From Firmicutes bacterium ZCTH02-B6 (GTDB lineage Bacteria; Bacillota; Limnochordia; Limnochordales; ZCTH02-B6), in assembly GCA_002159155.1 (NCBI GenBank), contig LZRQ01000106.1:1-11753 (forward strand): a stretch of DNA of 11,753 nucleotides, in the 5' to 3' direction. The translations under genes were made by a program, and so were the position numbers. This document shows positions 1 through 7,015 of the stretch, in pieces. How positions within the stretch are numbered: the first letter of the stretch is position 1; each line of letters starts with the position of its first letter. The notes beneath the pieces are model-generated. The model was not told where the DNA came from, ran no database searches, and saw nothing but the letters and a program-made list of their open reading frames with translations.

Positions 1-1
1 G

Positions 2-67
2 CTTAAAGCAGCGGCGTACGGTTTTCTTGCCGGTGCACTCGGCGGCGTGCTGGGCGTGGCGAGCTGA
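2..67 (+). CDS. C-terminal end of an unidentified protein (partial)
   Basis: Only the last 21 codons and a TGA stop (65-67) lie in the window. The readable tail is rich in Gly and Ala with alternating small and hydrophobic residues (AAYGFLAGALGGVLGVAS), like the end of a membrane segment or glycine-zipper helix. No family can be named. It is called coding because the frame is open to the window edge and a strong hairpin follows 45 bp after the stop. Another frame could be open by chance over so short a stretch. Confidence 0.45.
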   Translation, partial: LKAAAYGFLAGALGGVLGVAS

Positions 68-111
68 CAACGGGAGACGTGGTCCCACTGGACACGGACG
101 ATGAAGCCAAC

Positions 112-142
112 CGGCCCGGCCCGTAAGTTGCGGGCCGGGCCG
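112..142. terminator. Strong GC hairpin between convergent genes, probable bidirectional terminator
   Basis: A perfect 12-bp stem (112-123 pairing with 131-142) closes a 7-nt loop, TAAGTTG. On the + strand it is followed by ACGTTTTA, a short T run. On the - strand the tail is T-poor. It lies between a + strand stop at 67 and a - strand stop at 152, where a shared terminator is expected. Confidence 0.75.
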
Positions 143-151
143 ACGTTTTAG

Positions 152-349
152 CTACTTCGCGCGCGGGGCGCTGTCGAATCCCTGCTTGTGTGAGCCGTCA
201 CAGAACGGCTTGTTTTTGGACATGCCGCAGCGGCAAAGGAAAAACTGCTCCTTGGTCTCAAAGCGGTTGCCCTCCGCGTCCTCCAGGACCACTGGCCCGG
301 TGACCCGCAGGGGGCCGTTGTCCCGCACGGTGATGACCGCCTCCGACAC
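152..349 (-). CDS. CDGSH iron-sulfur domain protein, 65 aa
   Basis: This small protein binds a redox-active 2Fe-2S cluster through three Cys and one His. The signature is complete: C-R-C, then S, then P-F-C-D-G-S-H, in the last third of the chain. The first half (ITVRDNGPLRVTGPVVLEDAEGN) is the usual beta-rich entry of bacterial CDGSH proteins. I chose the GTG at 349-347 because a full ribosome binding site, AAGGAGGTGA (364-355), ends 5 nt before it and because family members are usually about 65-80 aa. A longer ATG reading frame from 448 would overlap the upstream gene by 76 bp and has no such site. It follows the sulfhydrylase by 23 nt, so the two are probably co-transcribed, which hints at a sulfur or iron-sulfur role. 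Its exact function is unknown. Confidence 0.92.
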   Translation of the reverse strand: MSEAVITVRDNGPLRVTGPVVLEDAEGNRFETKEQFFLCRCGMSKNKPFCDGSHKQGFDSAPRAK

Positions 350-354
350 CCGTT

Positions 355-364
355 TCACCTCCTT
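355..364 (-). promoter_or_regulatory. Ribosome binding site that fixes the CDGSH start
   Basis: AAGGAGGTGA on the minus strand matches the anti-Shine-Dalgarno sequence almost fully. Its GGAGG core is 8 nt before the GTG at 349. It begins 9 nt after the sulfhydrylase stop (373-375), so ribosomes ending there may reinitiate. Confidence 0.85.
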
Positions 365-372
365 GCCGGGAT

Positions 373-2187
373 TCACGACGACGCCTCTACCTTCGTCAAG
401 TACGTCGCGATGGAACCTTGCAGGCGTTGTACCTCTTTCCACAGGCACCGGTTCATGACGACGGGCAAGCCCGCGCCGGCGGCGATCTCAGCTGCCTCTT
501 GGCTCTCGATGCCTTCCTGCAGCCAAAACACCGGCCGTCCAGGCAGCTGTGCCGCTTCCCGGGCAACGCCGGGTGCAGCCTCCGGGGCCCGGAACACCTG
601 CACGACATCCACGGGCACCGGCACCTCCTGCAGGCTCGCATACACCTGCTCCCCCAAGATGGTACCGCCTCGGGGGTTGACCGGGATGATTTTGTACCCG
701 ATGCGCTGCAGCTTCCGTGCCACGCGGTAGCTGGGCCGTCCGGGATCCGGAGAAAGGCCCACCACCGCAATGACCTGTGCCCGCCGCCGGCCGCTGCCGT
801 CTTCGGCTGGGACCGTAGCATTGCCGGCGACACGGCGAATGACGGTCTCGCTATTGAGAATCGGTTCGCCCGGCCGACCCAAGCCGGTAGCCATGTAAAG
901 GTTATCGTCGAGCTCCGAGATGAGGTCCGCTACACCTTCAAGCCCTACGGACAGCCGGACCAGGTCCGGACTGACGCCCGCGCGCTCTTGCTCCGCCGGA
1001 GACAACTGCTGGTGGGTAGTGCTGGCGGGGTGGATAATCAGGCTTTTCGCGTCGCCCACGTTGGCCAGGTGCGACCAGAGCACCGAGCGGTCGATGAGGC
1101 GGGCGCCGGCCTCCACGCCGCCGCGGATGCCAAAGACGACCATCGCACCGTACCCGCGCTGCAGATACTTCCGCGCCAGGTCGTGCTGGGGATGACTGGG
1201 CAGTCCTGGATACAGGACCCATGAGACCGCGGGATGGTCCTCAAGGTGCTGGGCGACGGCCAAGGCGTTTTCACAGTGGCGCTCCATGCGGACATGCAGC
1301 GTTTCCACGCCGACCAGGATGAGGAAGGCGTTGAACGGGCTCATGCACGGGCCCATGTCCCGCAGGAAACGGGTGCGCAGACGCGTCGCGAAGGCGAGCG
1401 TCCCAAACTCGTGGAAAAAGCGCAAGCCGTGATAGGTCGGATCGGGTTCCGTCAGCAACGGAAAGCGGCCGTTGCCCCAGTCGAAACGCCCGCCATCCAC
1501 CACAATGCCGCCAATGGACGTGCCGTGGCCTCCGAGCCACTTGGTGGCCGAATGCACCACGATATCGGCGCCCCATTCGATGGGCCGGCACAACATGGGC
1601 GTGGCAAAAGTGTTGTCCACGATGAGGGGGATGCCGTGTTCATGGGCAATCTTGGCCACCGTCTCAATGTCCAGGATCGACAACCGGGGGTTGCCGATGG
1701 TTTCCGCGACGATGGCCTTAGTGCGTTCAGTGATCGCGGCGCGGAAATTGTCCGGATCGGACGGATCGACGAACTTGACGGTGATGCCTAGCTGCGCAAG
1801 GGTGGAGGCAAACAACGTGATGGTGCCGCCGTACAGATGCGCCGACGCCACGATCTCGTCCCCGGCGCCCGCGATGGTGAGGATTGCCCCGGTCATCGCC
1901 GCTTGGCCGCTGGCAAAGGCCACCCCGGCGACGCCGCCCTCCAGCTGCGCGACGCGCTTTTCCAGCACATCCACGGTGGGATTGCCGATACGTGTGTAGA
2001 TATTCCCGGCCTCGTCGAGGGCGAAAAGCTCCTGGGCGTGCCGAGTGTCGTGAAAAACGTATGACGTCGTCTGATAGATGGGGACGGCCCGGCTTCCCGT
2101 GGTCGGGTCCGGGGCCTGACCACCATGAACCGCCAGCGTTTCCAGCGTGTAGCCGCGCACGGGCCGGCGCGGCTTGTCGTCGCTCAT
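373..2187 (-). CDS. metY: O-acetylhomoserine sulfhydrylase fused to a CoA-binding domain, 604 aa
   Basis: Residues 1-435 form a PLP-dependent Cys/Met-metabolism enzyme of the O-acetylhomoserine (thiol)-lyase type, which makes homocysteine from O-acetylhomoserine and sulfide in the cytosol. The Schiff-base lysine is K216 in the S-A-T-K-W-L-G-G-H-G motif. Other landmarks are YTRIGNPT (64-71), FASGQAAM (91-98) and IVDNTFATP (189-197). Residues about 468-590 form a complete CoA_binding_2 (YccU-like) domain: IAVVGLSPDPGRPSYRVA, IIPVNPRG, VFWLQEGI and a conserved-type MNRC (C581). A linker of about 30 residues joins them. Usual stand-alone sizes are about 430 and 130-140 aa, so this is an in-frame fusion. 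The start at 2187 has AGGAGGTG at 2203-2196. An upstream in-frame start near 2265 would run through the neighbour's terminator and is rejected. The leader after that terminator is about 50 nt, too short for a SAM riboswitch or T-box. The name metY applies to the first domain only. Confidence 0.93.
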   Translation of the reverse strand: MSDDKPRRPVRGYTLETLAVHGGQAPDPTTGSRAVPIYQTTSYVFHDTRHAQELFALDEAGNIYTRIGNPTVDVLEKRVAQLEGGVAGVAFASGQAAMTGAILTIAGAGDEIVASAHLYGGTITLFASTLAQLGITVKFVDPSDPDNFRAAITERTKAIVAETIGNPRLSILDIETVAKIAHEHGIPLIVDNTFATPMLCRPIEWGADIVVHSATKWLGGHGTSIGGIVVDGGRFDWGNGRFPLLTEPDPTYHGLRFFHEFGTLAFATRLRTRFLRDMGPCMSPFNAFLILVGVETLHVRMERHCENALAVAQHLEDHPAVSWVLYPGLPSHPQHDLARKYLQRGYGAMVVFGIRGGVEAGARLIDRSVLWSHLANVGDAKSLIIHPASTTHQQLSPAEQERAGVSPDLVRLSVGLEGVADLISELDDNLYMATGLGRPGEPILNSETVIRRVAGNATVPAEDGSGRRRAQVIAVVGLSPDPGRPSYRVARKLQRIGYKIIPVNPRGGTILGEQVYASLQEVPVPVDVVQVFRAPEAAPGVAREAAQLPGRPVFWLQEGIESQEAAEIAAGAGLPVVMNRCLWKEVQRLQGSIATYLTKVEASS

Positions 2188-2239
2188 CGGGAAGACACCT
2201 CCTGCTCGTGCCGCTGGGGCTATTGGTTCGGCAAAAAAG

Positions 2240-2260
2240 GCCCGGGAACCTGTCCCGGGC
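2240..2260 (-). terminator. Intrinsic terminator of the ABC transporter operon
   Basis: On the minus strand an 8-bp GC-rich stem (2260-2253 pairing with 2247-2240) with a 5-nt loop is followed directly by CTTTTTT (2238-2233). It begins 1 nt after the stop of the last transporter-operon gene (2262) and 53 nt before the sulfhydrylase start. It separates the two transcription units. Confidence 0.88.
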
Positions 2261-2261
2261 G

Positions 2262-2456
2262 TCACCGCAGCCGGACGTACATGAGCAGGCCAAGCAGTCC
2301 TGCCGCAAGCCCCCCGAGGGAGCAGGCGTACGATAGGAAGGCCAAGAGGTAACTAAGCGGCAAGATCCGCATGGTCATCAGCAGGATCGTAAGCCAACCG
2401 CCTACCACGAGCAGCCCGCCGATGACGATAAACTTAAGCGCTCTGCTGTTGGACAT
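2262..2456 (-). CDS. Small two-helix membrane protein, 64 aa, last gene of the transporter operon
   Basis: I do not recognise a family. The chain begins MSNSRALKF and has two hydrophobic segments, about residues 8-28 and 33-60, joined by a short turn (MRILPLS). It ends in basic residues (VRLR), so both ends may be cytoplasmic. The ATG at 2456-2454 lies inside the end of the upstream ATPase gene, a 23-bp overlap in another frame, with AAGGA just 2 nt ahead. This is typical of translational coupling. The terminator follows the stop at once, so the gene belongs to the transporter transcript. A longer in-frame start at 2525 would give an 87-aa chain overlapping the ATPase by 92 bp and is less likely. 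A structural or accessory role beside the permeases is possible but not shown. Confidence 0.7.
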   Translation of the reverse strand: MSNSRALKFIVIGGLLVVGGWLTILLMTMRILPLSYLLAFLSYACSLGGLAAGLLGLLMYVRLR

Positions 2457-3441
2457 GGTCCTTATACAACCAGCAAGCCACCTGGTGAGCCGGCTCGAGT
2501 TGCACATCAGGCGGCACGTTGACATCGCAGACGCCTTTGATGACCGCCGGGCAGCGCGGGTGGAACCGGCAGCCGGATGGCGGATTCATCAGGCTCGGCG
2601 GCTCGCCGGCAGGCACCTCCCTGAAACGGTGGGCGTTGTCGGGGTCCGGATCCGGGATGGCATTGAGCAGGGCGCGGGTGTATGGATGTTGCGGACTGTC
2701 CAACAAATCCCGCGTGCGGGCCTGCTCGATGATCTTCGCACCGTACATCACAAAGATGCGCTCAGAGAAAAACCTCACCGTGGACAAATCGTGGGTAATG
2801 TAGATAATGCTGATCCCGTACGTTTCTTGCAGACGCCTGAGCAGCTGCAAGATCTCCACCCGTACGGACGCGTCCAACATGGAAACCGGTTCGTCCGCCA
2901 CGATCAGCTTCGGCTGCAAGATGATGGCCCGGGCGATGACGAGCCGTTGCTGCTGGCCCCCGCTCAACTGGTGGGGGAACTTGCCCAGGAAGTCGTCCAC
3001 TGGCGTCAGGCGCACATCCTCCAGAGCCTGACGGATGCGAGCGTTGCGCGTCGCCCGGTCTTTTAGCCCGTTGATGACCAGCGGTTCGTCCAAGATGCGC
3101 TGAACGTCCATGAATGGCGGTAAGGCGCCGAAAGGGTCTTGTTGCACATAACCGACTTGGGCGCGGTAGGCCCGCATCGCCCGGTCGTTCTTGGTGTCGA
3201 GGACCTCTCCGTCGAAAAGAATGCGCCCCTTGGTGGGCGTGTACAGACCAAGGATCGTACGGGCCAATGTGCTCTTGCCGCAGCCGCTTTCCCCGACGAC
3301 GGCTACCGCCTCGCCGCGATGGAGCACAAAGCTGACGCCGTCCACGGCCCGCACGTTGCCGACCCGAAAAAAGCCGAAGCGCCGGATTTCAAACCACGTA
3401 TGCAGGTCCTCAACGGCCAATAGCACGTCGTGGTTGCTCAT
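2434..3441 (-). CDS. Oligopeptide/dipeptide-type ABC transporter ATPase (DppF/OppF-like), 335 aa
   Basis: This is one of the two cytoplasmic ATPases that power the transporter encoded upstream. Visible motifs are Walker A GESGCGKST (50-58), Q-loop region VQQDPF (99-104), signature LSGGQQQR (159-166), Walker B LIVADEP with catalytic E184, D-loop SMLDA and H-loop H217. The family's C-terminal extension is present (HPYTRALL, then NPPSGCRFHPRCP). It contains four cysteines, C291, C297, C305 and C323, in the arrangement known to hold a 4Fe-4S cluster in a related DppD. I chose the ATG at 3441, which has a GGGGAG-type site 8 nt upstream. A TTG at 3471 would add ten residues and lacks a clear site. 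It lies 36 nt after the other ATPase gene. Substrate specificity cannot be told from the ATPases. Confidence 0.95.
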   Translation of the reverse strand: MSNHDVLLAVEDLHTWFEIRRFGFFRVGNVRAVDGVSFVLHRGEAVAVVGESGCGKSTLARTILGLYTPTKGRILFDGEVLDTKNDRAMRAYRAQVGYVQQDPFGALPPFMDVQRILDEPLVINGLKDRATRNARIRQALEDVRLTPVDDFLGKFPHQLSGGQQQRLVIARAIILQPKLIVADEPVSMLDASVRVEILQLLRRLQETYGISIIYITHDLSTVRFFSERIFVMYGAKIIEQARTRDLLDSPQHPYTRALLNAIPDPDPDNAHRFREVPAGEPPSLMNPPSGCRFHPRCPAVIKGVCDVNVPPDVQLEPAHQVACWLYKDHVQQQSA

Positions 3442-3477
3442 CGTCGTCTCTCCCCGCCCATAAAAAGTCAAGCCCGT

Positions 3478-4440
3478 TCAGTGGTACAGCCAACACTTGA
3501 CCTGCCGGCCGTCCACCGCCGCCGGAGGCGGGTCTTCGGCGCAGCGCGCAAAGCGGGCCGGGCACCGATCCGCGAACCGGCAACCCTTGGGCGGGTTGAT
3601 CAGACTCGGAGGCCGCCCGGGAATGAATTCGAGCTGCTTGTCCTGCTTGAGGGTCGGGACGCTGGCCATCAGCTTCTTTGAGTAAGGGTGCAGCGGCTCC
3701 CGGTAGAAGCGTTCCGCACTGGCCCGTTCCACCACCTGGCCGGCGTACATCACCGCCACATCGTCGGCCAAGTCACTGGCCGTCGCGATGTCGTGGGTGA
3801 TCAGGATGAAGGTCGTACCAAACTCACGCTTAATGCGTTTGAGCACGTTCATCAGGTTGGCCTGCGTGAGCACGTCCAAGGCCGATGTCGGCTCGTCCAG
3901 CACGATCAGGTCCGGTTCCGTCACCAGCGCCATCGCGATGGCCGTGCGCTGGCGCATGCCGCCGCTCAACTCAAAGGGATACCGGGACAAGAAGTCCACC
4001 GGCAAGCCCACCAACCGGAAAGCATGGCGCACCTTTTCCATCGCGGCCTCACGGCTGGGAACACGGTTGTGCGTCAGGAGCGGTTCGGACACCTGCTCCT
4101 CGATGCGCAGGACGGGGTTGAGCGAGTTTTGCGCGGCCTGTGGGACGAGGGCCATCCTCGTCCACCTGATCTCGCGGCGGAAGCGCTCTTCGCTCAAGGC
4201 CATCACATCCTGACCATTGAGAACAACCCGTCCCCGGTAGTCTTGCACGTTGCGGGGGAGCAGGCGCAGGATGGCCTTGGCCAGCGAGCTTTTGCCCGAT
4301 CCGGACTCCCCGATAATGACCATGGTGCGACCGCGGGATAGGGAAAAGTTTACCCCGTCCACGGCCTGCACGGTTCCCTGGGCCGTACGGAAATGCAAAA
4401 TGAGGTCTTCGACGCGCAAGAAACCGTTGGCTTCCATCAT
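3478..4440 (-). CDS. Oligopeptide/dipeptide-type ABC transporter ATPase (DppD/OppD-like), 320 aa
   Basis: This is the second cytoplasmic ATPase of the transporter, expected to pair with the next gene's product as a heterodimer. Motifs are Walker A GESGSGKSS (44-52), Q-loop Q101 in LVPQAAQNSLNP, signature LSGGMRQR (158-165), Walker B LIVLDEP (178-184) with catalytic E183, and H-loop H216 in ITHDI. The OppD/F C-terminal segment carries HPYSKKL and INPPKGCRFADRCP with cysteines 287, 293, 300 and 316, a likely 4Fe-4S set. The first ATG (4440-4438) follows the permease TAG stop with no gap, and a second ATG is the next codon. An AGGGGA element upstream can serve as binding site. Length is normal for the family. 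Confidence 0.95.
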   Translation of the reverse strand: MMEANGFLRVEDLILHFRTAQGTVQAVDGVNFSLSRGRTMVIIGESGSGKSSLAKAILRLLPRNVQDYRGRVVLNGQDVMALSEERFRREIRWTRMALVPQAAQNSLNPVLRIEEQVSEPLLTHNRVPSREAAMEKVRHAFRLVGLPVDFLSRYPFELSGGMRQRTAIAMALVTEPDLIVLDEPTSALDVLTQANLMNVLKRIKREFGTTFILITHDIATASDLADDVAVMYAGQVVERASAERFYREPLHPYSKKLMASVPTLKQDKQLEFIPGRPPSLINPPKGCRFADRCPARFARCAEDPPPAAVDGRQVKCWLYH

Positions 4441-5784
4441 CTACAGTCCCCTGAGTCGCGGATTGAAGATACGGTCCAAGGTGAAACCCAGCATCGAAAA
4501 GCCGAGGCCCGTTATAAGGAGCATGACCGATGGCGCCAACACCCAGTAATAGTGACCGTTGAAGAGAGCGCCGTTGGCTTCTGCCTCCCACAGCACCTTG
4601 CCCCAGGTAGGCAAGAGCGGGTCACCGAGGCCCAGCACGGCCAAGTTGGCTTCGAGAAAGACAAAAGAGGGGATCAAGGTCACAAACTGCGGGATCAGAA
4701 CAGGCAGGACCCGGGGCACCATGTACCGGAAGACGATCCGCATGTTGCTCGCGCTATAGGACCGCGCTCCTTCGATGTAGGGTGCCTCCTTGATCTGTAA
4801 GAACAGCGCCCGGTACGTCAAGATGCCGCCGCTGAAGATGCTGAGCAGCACAAACAGGCCCATGATCACAGCCAAGCTGCGGCTGTACAGCGTTCCGATC
4901 ATGATGAGAATGGGCAGGATGGGCAAAATCAGGTTCACCTCGGTGATACGCCGGATGAGCCCGTCGATCCATCCGCCGTACCACGTACCGATGGCGGCGA
5001 TGACCATGGTGGACACCGTTGCGCCGACCGCCGCGACAAAGCCCATGGCAAGCGCAATGGGCGTCCCCCAGAGCAGGGAAACCATGAGGTCCCGGCGCAA
5101 GTGGTCGGTGCCGGCCAGCCCATGCAACTGTCCATAGACAACCAGCTTCGCGTCGATGTCGGCGCCTTCTTCAAACACGAGCCCTTCGAGGACCAGTTGA
5201 TATGTCCCTTTGAGTACCCGTGGCGTCGACAAGTTCGGGTCCGCAAACAGCCCGATCTCCGCCGAACGGCCGCCCAGGCGTCGGGTGAGGCGGGTATCCT
5301 GACTGAGTCTAAACGACTCGGTGGCTCGCAGCGTGGCGTTGCCCAACGGAATTTCCCGCCCGTCGGGCGTTATCCAGGTCATGTTCAAATTCGGGCGGGA
5401 CTGTCGGAAGGTGGCCGTTGTAAAAATGTTGATTTCCTGCGGAAAACCGTCGTAGTTGAACTCGAAGGGGAACACGATGCGAATTTCCGTTAAGCCCCCA
5501 CCCAGGTCCTGGCGAGTCTTGGCTTCGGGCAATTGGGTGCTGTCAAACACCTGCGTTACCGGGAGTTTTTCGCGCCGGAACAGGTTGAGCCATGCCGGGG
5601 CTGCGTTGCGCGGTGTGTCCTGCCAGATGCCTTCGCCTGCCCGCCACAAGGTGATGGCCTCTTGAAGCGGCATCGTTACCACCGCATAAATGGCTAAAGC
5701 CACTAACAAAAAGATGATAACCAAGCCGATGACGGCCGACGGATAGCCGGTCAGAAGTTTGATATTGCTGCGAAGCCACGTCAT
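4441..5784 (-). CDS. ABC transporter permease, DppC/OppC-like, with a large extracytoplasmic insert, 447 aa
   Basis: This is an inner-membrane permease of the Opp/Dpp family. TM1 is about residues 14-37. The family's GTDHLRRDLMVSLLWG element is at 225-240, followed by five more hydrophobic segments to about 435. The ATPase-coupling EAA loop is at 333-365 (EAPYIEGARS...PRVLPVLIP), and FLEANLAVLGLG and PTWG are also conserved-type. Residues about 38-229 are soluble, beta-rich and proline/aspartate-rich. The usual spacer at this place is only a few tens of residues, which explains the length of 447 against about 300 for ordinary members. Topology puts the insert outside the membrane, on the side of the binding protein. 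The start overlaps the upstream stop by the ATGA tetranucleotide (5784-5781), so translation is coupled. Confidence 0.94.
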   Translation of the reverse strand: MTWLRSNIKLLTGYPSAVIGLVIIFLLVALAIYAVVTMPLQEAITLWRAGEGIWQDTPRNAAPAWLNLFRREKLPVTQVFDSTQLPEAKTRQDLGGGLTEIRIVFPFEFNYDGFPQEINIFTTATFRQSRPNLNMTWITPDGREIPLGNATLRATESFRLSQDTRLTRRLGGRSAEIGLFADPNLSTPRVLKGTYQLVLEGLVFEEGADIDAKLVVYGQLHGLAGTDHLRRDLMVSLLWGTPIALAMGFVAAVGATVSTMVIAAIGTWYGGWIDGLIRRITEVNLILPILPILIMIGTLYSRSLAVIMGLFVLLSIFSGGILTYRALFLQIKEAPYIEGARSYSASNMRIVFRYMVPRVLPVLIPQFVTLIPSFVFLEANLAVLGLGDPLLPTWGKVLWEAEANGALFNGHYYWVLAPSVMLLITGLGFSMLGFTLDRIFNPRLRGL

Positions 5785-6923
5785 GCGGATCGACCCCCTG
5801 AGTCGCCGACCTTGACCCGGGGATCGACCAGCGCATACACGAAGTCCAGCACAAATACCGTTATCGCCAGGAGGTAGGCATAGATAATCGTGTCACCCAC
5901 AATAATCGGCGTGTCATAAAGCTGGATCGCTTGGTACAAGAGCCGGCCGAGGCCCGGCCAGTTGAAGACTTGCTCTAGGATGATCGAGCCGCCCCACAAG
6001 GTGATGAGCGATAGGGCAAAAGACGTGATGATGTAGGGTAAGCTCGGGCGAAGGATGTATCTCCGCTCGATGGCCCGCGCGGGGAGGCCCTTGGCCCGGG
6101 CCATGTCGACGTAATCTTCGCTGGAATAGATGAGGAAGAACGTTCGCCAGCTGTAGATACCGATGAAGATCGAGCTGAGAACGACCGCACCCACGGGCAA
6201 GACGAGGTGCTTCAGCACACTCAGGAAATACGCCCATCGAGACGGCGGCGGGGGCGCATCCACCATACCGCCAAACGGCAGCCAGCGCAGCACCGCGGCG
6301 AATATCAAGATAAGAAAGATGCCGTAAAACCACGATGGCGCCGCGGACAAGGGAGCAAGCGCGACACTCAGCCGGTCCAGGAAACTCCCGTAGCGCCGGG
6401 ACAAGCCGAGCGCCGCAAATACCGACACAAAAAACAGGAAGAAGAACGACGTGGCCGTCAGTAACAATGTCGGCACAAGTCGCTCGAGAATAATGTTACG
6501 GACCAGACTAGAACCGCTGTCGCTGGTGAGCTGTTCAGCGCGGCCAAGGTTGAGGACCAGCGCGTTGCCTAGGTAGCGGAAGCTCCGGACGATGAACGGT
6601 TGGTCGAGACCGAGACGTTTGAATTCGATCTGGGCGAGCTCTTCGACCAGCTGCCGCCTCTGGGCAGGAGTCAACTGGGCATATTCGGGACTCATGCCGA
6701 TGGCAATTGCAAGGCCTTCCCGGATAGTCGCCCGGCGAATCTCGTCGACGTGACCACCCATGTTGGCGATGAGGATGGTCAGGTATACACCGACGACGGT
6801 GGTGAGGAACAGAGCGATAAGCCGTGTCAGCGTATAGCGGATAATCCGCAGTGCGGCGCTGGTGTGGCTTTGCGTCCCGACGGACGCAGGCGACTGCATG
6901 CTCGGCGCTTGGGTCGCGGCCAT
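5781..6923 (-). CDS. ABC transporter permease, DppB/OppB-like, 380 aa
   Basis: This is the partner permease of the following gene. After a polar N-terminal tail of about 25 residues comes TM1 (about 33-54). An extracytoplasmic stretch contains the family-type LGLDQPFIVRSFRYL (105-119) and LNLGRA (124-129). Several membrane segments follow between about 150 and 365. The EAA loop is at 269-298 (EDYVDMARAKGLPARAIERRYILRPSLPYI in outline), then EQVFNWPGLGRLL (317-329) and the typical C-terminal YALVDPRV. The ATG at 6923 has AAGGAGG (6936-6930) 6 nt ahead. The gene lies 92 nt after the binding-protein gene, with a stable hairpin between them, and overlaps the next permease by 4 bp. It is somewhat longer than the common 310-340 aa because of the N-terminal tail and the post-TM1 stretch. 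Confidence 0.95.
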   Translation of the reverse strand: MAATQAPSMQSPASVGTQSHTSAALRIIRYTLTRLIALFLTTVVGVYLTILIANMGGHVDEIRRATIREGLAIAIGMSPEYAQLTPAQRRQLVEELAQIEFKRLGLDQPFIVRSFRYLGNALVLNLGRAEQLTSDSGSSLVRNIILERLVPTLLLTATSFFFLFFVSVFAALGLSRRYGSFLDRLSVALAPLSAAPSWFYGIFLILIFAAVLRWLPFGGMVDAPPPPSRWAYFLSVLKHLVLPVGAVVLSSIFIGIYSWRTFFLIYSSEDYVDMARAKGLPARAIERRYILRPSLPYIITSFALSLITLWGGSIILEQVFNWPGLGRLLYQAIQLYDTPIIVGDTIIYAYLLAITVFVLDFVYALVDPRVKVGDSGGRSA

Positions 6924-6971
6924 GGCCGACCTCCTTCGGTCACCTGACGGTAACAGACTTAGCGGACAGCA

Positions 6972-7003
6972 GCGACCGCAGGGGCAGACGCCCCTGCGGT
7001 CGC
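6972..7003 (-). other. Intercistronic 14-bp stem-loop after the binding-protein gene
   Basis: A perfect 14-bp inverted repeat (6972-6985 pairing with 6990-7003) closes a 4-nt loop. On the minus strand it begins 13 nt after the binding-protein stop and no T run follows it. It therefore looks like an mRNA-stabilising or partial-attenuation element rather than a full terminator. Such hairpins often let the binding protein be made in excess of the permeases. The role is inferred. Confidence 0.6.
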
Positions 7004-7015
7004 CCGTCGTTTGCC

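Noticed and set aside
418..1224. 268-codon + strand open frame opposite the sulfhydrylase gene
   Set aside because: Shadow of the real gene in a GC-rich genome: no recognisable motif and no binding site.
2188..2239. SAM riboswitch or T-box before metY
   Set aside because: The space after the terminator is about 50 nt and shows none of the conserved elements.
2188..2265. N-terminal extension of the sulfhydrylase by 26 residues
   Set aside because: It would encode through the transporter operon's terminator, and the ATG at 2187 has a strong ribosome binding site.
3688..4341. 217-codon + strand open frame opposite the DppD-like ATPase
   Set aside because: Shadow frame. The His/Arg/Gln-rich sequence has no family features, whereas the opposite strand has every ABC ATPase motif.
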